The notes under the pieces were generated by a model that made no database searches, had not been told where the DNA came from, and was given only the letters and a program-made list of their open reading frames with translations. Source: Stenogyne calaminthoides (taxonomy: Eukaryota > Streptophyta > Magnoliopsida > Lamiales > Lamiaceae). Taken from it: a stretch of 64,000 nucleotides of DNA. The position numbers and the translations under genes were made by a program. Positions 59,589-64,000 of this stretch are shown here, piece after piece; the first letter of the stretch is position 1; each line of letters opens with the position of its first letter. The stretch spans positions 7,693,263 to 7,757,262 of the forward strand of contig JBBCBC010000037.1 of NCBI GenBank assembly GCA_037126765.1, given 5' to 3'.

Positions 59589-62443
59589 ATGATGGTTGGG
59601 GCTAAAAGTAAAACCCCCAAATTCCTCTTTGGGTTCTATGCTATCATCCTCTGTTCCTTAAACCACAGAGCACAGGGAAACAACAATACATCATCATCAT
59701 CAAGCAATCCCTGCGAAACTTCTGGCAAATGTGGACCATTTGGGATCTGTAACTCACAGGGTTCCCCAACTTGCAGCTGTTTGCAAGGATTTTACCCGCG
59801 GAATTTTGGGGAGTGGGATTCTGGGAACTGGAGCAGTGGATGTGCGAGGAGTGCCCCTTTGAATTGTGAAGCTGGGAATAACGGAACAATAAGTGGCGGG
59901 AAACAAGATGGGTTTTTAAAGTATCAGATGATGTTAATTTCTGGCTACTCGGAGCGGTGGTTTGGCCCGATAACTGAGTGCGAAGGCCGGTGCTTGAGGA
60001 ATTGTTCGTGCTTTGCTTATATGGTTGATTCTGGATGTATGTTCTGGAATAGAGACTTAATCGACATTCAGTATTTTACAAGCGGGACGGGCTCAGATCT
60101 TTATATTCGTATGTCGAGTTCTGAATTAGGTGATTTCATTTGCAAGATTTGTCTGATTTTCCTGAATTTCTTTGATTAAATGCTGCTATTTGTAAATGTT
60201 TTGTGCTGCTTAATTTTTTTACCTCTAATTTGATTATGCTTTTTGTACTATGTTTTACTGCGTCTGAATTGTTGATGTCGTCCAAATGCCCTTTTACTCC
60301 TCTTATGTTGGTAGGTTTTTGGACGGAATAAGGATGGCAAACCAGTAATTTGCACGCTCATTTACTATATGATGGTTGTTATTTCTGTTGCAGATAAAAA
60401 GAAAGACTCCAAGAAGATCATAATTATTGTGGTTGTTGTTGGCTTAATTATCATATCCATATCAGCATATTTATCTTGGAAGTGGATAGCTAAACGACGC
60501 AGAGGTAGTATCTTTTTTATGACCAATCCCTTTATTTAGTAAGTTATTGTGTCACTTAGTTTTTAATACCTCTTGCTTGTATCAGACAAGAAGAGAACCA
60601 CTGAACTTGGAAAAGCTGGGTCATTTGGTCCAGTTAATACCTCTCTTGAATATGCATTAAGTCAAGTTAATCTTGAAGAGTTGCCATTGTTTGAATTTGA
60701 GATACTTTTAAATGCTACCAACAATTTCTCCGACGCTAACAAGCTTGGGAGGGGTGGTTTTGGCACTGTTTACAAGGTAGTGCTTTATGCATATCCATCA
60801 TTATTTAATCTTTGTCTTATATAAAGTTCTGACACTGCTCCAACTCTAGGGAGAACTAGGGAATGGCAGAGAAATTGCAGTTAAGAGGCTTTCACAGACA
60901 TCTACACAAGGGATGCCAGAATTTTTGAACGAAATGGGACTAATTACTAAACTCCAACACAGGAATCTTGTTAGATTACTTGGTTGCTGTGTAGAGAATA
61001 AAGAGACGATGCTGATTTATGAGTACATGCCTAACAAAAGCTTGGATTTTTTCCTTTTTGGTCAGTTCAAAGCCCACTCTTGTATTTTTTATTATTCTTT
61101 TTTATGTCATGGCAGCTGAGATTTGATAAGTACTCTTCCTTTGTGAACGAACCTTGTATTTGTATTACAAATTTTTTATTCTCTCTGTGAATCCTGTTTA
61201 GATCCATCACAAGAAATCCTAGATTGGAGAAAGCGTTTCAACATCATTGAAGGTATTTGTCGAGGCCTCCTTTATCTTCACAGGGATTCTAGGTTGAAAA
61301 TAATCCACAGAGACCTCAAGCCAAGCAACATATTGTTGGATAATGATTGGAACCCTAAGATTTCAGACTTTGGCATGGCCAGAATATTTGAAACCCAGCA
61401 AGATCATGTCAGCACCATAAGAGTGGTAGGAACATAGTAAGTATGGTATTTGACAATGCACGAACTTTTTCTTAATTGGGTGACTCGGTCCATTGCAAAC
61501 TAAAGAGGCTACCTTATTTGATGTTCTTGCAGTGGATATATGGCTCCTGAGTATGCATTGAAAGGAAGATTTTCAGAAAAATCCGATGTTTTTAGCTTTG
61601 GAGTTCTGGTGCTGGAAATTGCTACTGGGAGAAGGAATAGAAGTCTCTATCATCAGGATAGTTCTCTGAACCTTATGGGACATGTAAGCCAAAACTTCAG
61701 ATACTCTCCAAGTAGTTAACATTGGTACCAATCTCTCTGTTTCAATCTTCTGCATTTGTATTGTTTCACAATAATAAAGTGGCTGAAGAGCCATGAAAAT
61801 TTTCAGATAATTCATATAAGGCTAATACTATGCACAGTGCAACTTAAGTGCATTTTTAATGGTATTAGTTGTTTTACTAAAAGGTATTAGCTGGTCAGTA
61901 TTAGATGTTTCCACTGAACAGTATTAGTTGCTTTACTAAAACATTGTCCACAAGTTGAATGGTGCTATTGGTGCACCCAAGCGCTACTCTTCATATAATC
62001 ATATGTACTATGCGCTCAAGCTGATCATTGTCCTATCACTGTTGATGTTGTCCCAATCCAACATACACACTTATCATTTGCTCATTTATCTGATGCATTT
62101 GGTGCTCCAAAAATGGTGTTTTGACATGATTTAGAAACTTCAGGTATGGAAATCATGGAATGAGGACGACGTTGCTTCCGTGGTAGATCCAAGAATATCA
62201 GGGCCAAGCTACCGAGCAGAAGTGGTGAGGTGCATACATATTGCGTTATTGTGTGTCCAACAACTTGCTATTGACAGGCCATCCGTGCCTGCTGTGCTAT
62301 CAATGCTAAGCAGTGAAATCATAGAGCTTCCTCACCCAAAACAATCGGCGTTTGCAGTAGAGTTGAGCAGTTCCGATGCAGGTACTACTAGTTGGTCTCA
62401 CCTGGAGGATGATATTAGTCTCTCCATGTTTGTTGGCCGCTGA
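59589..62443 (+). CDS. RLK5: lectin-less S-domain receptor-like kinase
   Basis: Seven exons in phase give 579 residues: 59589-60129, 60394-60504, 60586-60776, 60850-61060, 61202-61436, 61533-61683 and 62144-62443. Signal peptide (FLFGFYAIILCSL), EGF-like (NPCETSGKCGPFGICNS, CSCLQGF), PAN (ECEGRCLRNCSCFAYMVD, GCMFWNRDLIDIQ), TM (KIIIIVVVVGLIIISISAYL), kinase with LGRGGFGTVYK, EIAVKRL, HRDLKPSN, DFGMAR and YMAPEYALKGRFSEKSDVFS. Its PAN domain is two residues shorter than in RLK4 around AYMVDSGC. The last intron (61684-62143) is longer than in the paralogues and holds a MITE-like insertion. Two adjacent ATGs (59589 and 59592) are both usable starts. Confidence 0.93.
61820..61996. repeat. MITE-like insertion in the last intron of RLK5
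   Basis: The block has internal repeats (GGTATTAGTTGTTTTACTAA, CAGTATTAGTTGCTTTACTA) and GTGCA-containing ends (CACAGTGCAACTTAAGTGCA on the left, TTGGTGCACCCAAGCGCTAC on the right), similar in style to the fold-back family at 14587. It explains the longer intron compared with RLK2 to RLK4. Confidence 0.5.
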
Positions 62444-63162
62444 TACTATTTACTACTACATCACATGATTTATCCACTGAATTGTATATTTAATGAATTG
62501 AAAATACGAAGTAATCGTAATATTTATTTACATCTATAATTCTATGATTAGATGTTAAATATATAATGTTGTGAAACCAAATGGATACTCAAATCTGCTG
62601 ATACGCTGGAAAAATGACACTTCTTGTAAAATGTATTTAAAAATTTCAGCTGCCCTTCCAGGAAAGAAGAAGACTTATTTCCTTGTATTATTAGCATGAC
62701 GCTACCTTGTGGAAATGGGCACTACATATTAAATGCCATTTTGTCTGACCATAGACTTTTAAGAATAGAATCCTCTTAATCTTTTTATTTACGTTTGGAA
62801 CATGTATACTTCGTTATTCCTTTGTCCAAGGCTAATTGGCTAGCTCCATCAGTAGGACCCACAATTGGAAAAAAATGACAACAATAAAAACTCGAGTCAA
62901 GTAAGACCAATAATTTCATGTAATATTTCATCGTTGCATGACAATTACTTTACATTTTTCTAAATAGGATCGATGGCGGTCTCTTTGATCTTCTCATGTT
63001 CATACTTTCCAACACCCTCCTAAATATAATAATTCATATATAAGACAAGATACTGTAACCGTTCACCTATAAATAAAGCAACACTACTCCCTTAATTCAT
63101 TCAGTTTAACCGAAAGATCATAATTAAGGCCATTGCATTAGTTCACACCCTGTTACTGAACA
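62444..63162. other. Intergenic between RLK5 and RLK6
   Basis: AT-rich 3' flank of RLK5 and promoter side of RLK6. No gene is seen. Confidence 0.5.
63068..63075 (+). promoter_or_regulatory. TATA box of RLK6
   Basis: TATAAATA lies 87 bases before the RLK6 ATG, in a C-rich and A-rich context (TTCACCTATAAATAAAGC), a good distance for a plant TATA element with a 50-60 base leader. Confidence 0.55.
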
Positions 63163-64000
63163 ATGAACTCAAAAATCACTCAACTTTTTGTTCATCGATT
63201 CATTATCTTTGTCATTTTCCTTTCTATTCTATGTTTCAGCTTAGAAACAGACACCATTTCGTCCAGCTTAATAATCAGGGATCCAGATACCATAGTGTCC
63301 CAAAAACAGGTATTCAAACTGGGATTCTTCAGCCCTGGAAACACCACCAACCGCTACTTAGGCGTATTCTACGCCTTCTCCGAAGAAACCGTTGTATGGG
63401 TCGCTAACAGGGACACACCCCTCAACAATTCTTCCAACACTGTAACCATATCCCAAGACGGCAACCTAGTACTCATCAACTCAAGAAATCAAACAGTCTG
63501 GTCCACCAATGCAACCACTTCTCCCATGAACACCACTCTTCAAATTCACGACTCTGGAAATGTCATCCTCCGTGACAGTTCAACAGGGGCGACAGTATGG
63601 GAGTCATTTTTATATCCTACAGATGTTTTCCTTCCAAGTATGAGGCTAAGCCACAATATAAGGACAGGACAGAAGGTGACATTGAAAAAGGTGACATTGG
63701 GAAGATTCATGGAAAAGTGTTTCACAAACTTCCATCAGACCCTGGGCAGTGGAACGGGAAGATTCATGTTCTGCTAGGGATGGACGTAGACTGTGAATAA
63801 TGCAGATGGAACTTTCTATTACAAACTTCCATCTTGGAAAAACTGGCCGGAAGTGGAAACGACTGGAGGATGTGGGCAGTGGAACGGCCAGATATTTAAA
63901 CGGTGATCTCAGGATATGTGGGCCGTGCTGCTAGCTTCACCTATTTGTTCTTGTTTGGAGGATTTGTGAATAATGAGGAATGGGGAGAGGGAATTGGAGT
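63163..64000 (+). pseudogene. RLK6: full-length S-domain receptor kinase, scrambled and cut by the window
   Basis: The frame starts MNSKITQLFVHRFI with a signal peptide and B-lectin domain (IRDPDTIVSQKQVFKLGFF, WVANRDTPLNNSS, WESFLYPTDVFLP, SHNIRTGQKV), collinear with RLK3. From about 63670 the S-locus region is lost and replaced by short duplicated pieces: GGTGACATTG occurs twice, ACAAACTTCCATC twice and GGGCAGTGGAACGG twice. The frame stops at 63777. Sequence matching the EGF block (TTGTTCTTGTTTGGAGGATT, then GAGGAATGGGG) reappears at about 63941-63995, out of frame and with internal stops. The rest lies beyond the window. The gene is probably non-functional unless the assembly is wrong. 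Confidence 0.85.

Overview
The window is nuclear DNA from a flowering plant, most likely a eudicot and probably an asterid. It is AT-rich, its genes have short GT-AG introns, and it carries plant-only families: S-domain receptor kinases, a D6-type cyclin, a B-box factor of the BBX28/29 type, DUF4220/DUF594, and NLR-derived genes. Stowaway, hAT, Mutator-like and LTR elements fill the spaces. I cannot fix the species from sequence alone. Multi-exon genes are given as full spans, with exon limits in the evidence text.

Layout. 1-2.7 kb: a degraded Ty1/copia retrotransposon on the minus strand (one likely LTR, gag, start of protease). 4.4-5.8 kb: an intact six-exon D-type cyclin (CYCD6 class). 6.3-8.7 kb: a frame-broken DUF4220/DUF594 gene. 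9.3-13.5 kb: a tail-to-tail pair in which one gene encodes only the NB-ARC part of an NLR and the other only the winged-helix plus LRR part. 15.4-17.1 kb: a PLAC8-type membrane protein gene with a shifted C terminus. 19.1-21.1 kb: CSU1, a RING/U-box-like ubiquitin ligase. 22.3-25.0 kb: a universal stress protein. 29.8-30.4 kb: a BBX28/29-like gene with a long poly-Asp tract. Most of 25-29.7 kb and 30.5-35.4 kb is AT-rich intergenic DNA with MITEs and small tandem repeats.

35.4-64 kb: a same-strand tandem array of six S-domain (G-type lectin) receptor-like kinase genes, interrupted by one opposite-strand single-EF-hand gene (PBP1/KIC type). Full-length members (lectin, S-locus, EGF, PAN, TM, kinase) are RLK1, RLK3 and RLK6. 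RLK2, RLK4 and RLK5 have no lectin or S-locus region and begin with a signal peptide directly before EGF-PAN-TM-kinase. RLK2, 3, 4 and 5 are open and splice cleanly. RLK1 is a pseudogene hit by an LTR element, a hAT element and a Mutator-like element plus small lesions. RLK6 is scrambled in its ectodomain and cut by the window edge.

Functional reading. The window combines cell-surface sensing (the RLK array), probable intracellular immune components (the split NLR pair) and unrelated housekeeping or regulatory genes. The two most notable systems are the split NLR pair and the lectin-less receptor kinases. Many lesions are one-base indels in homopolymers, so residual assembly error must be weighed against real pseudogenisation.
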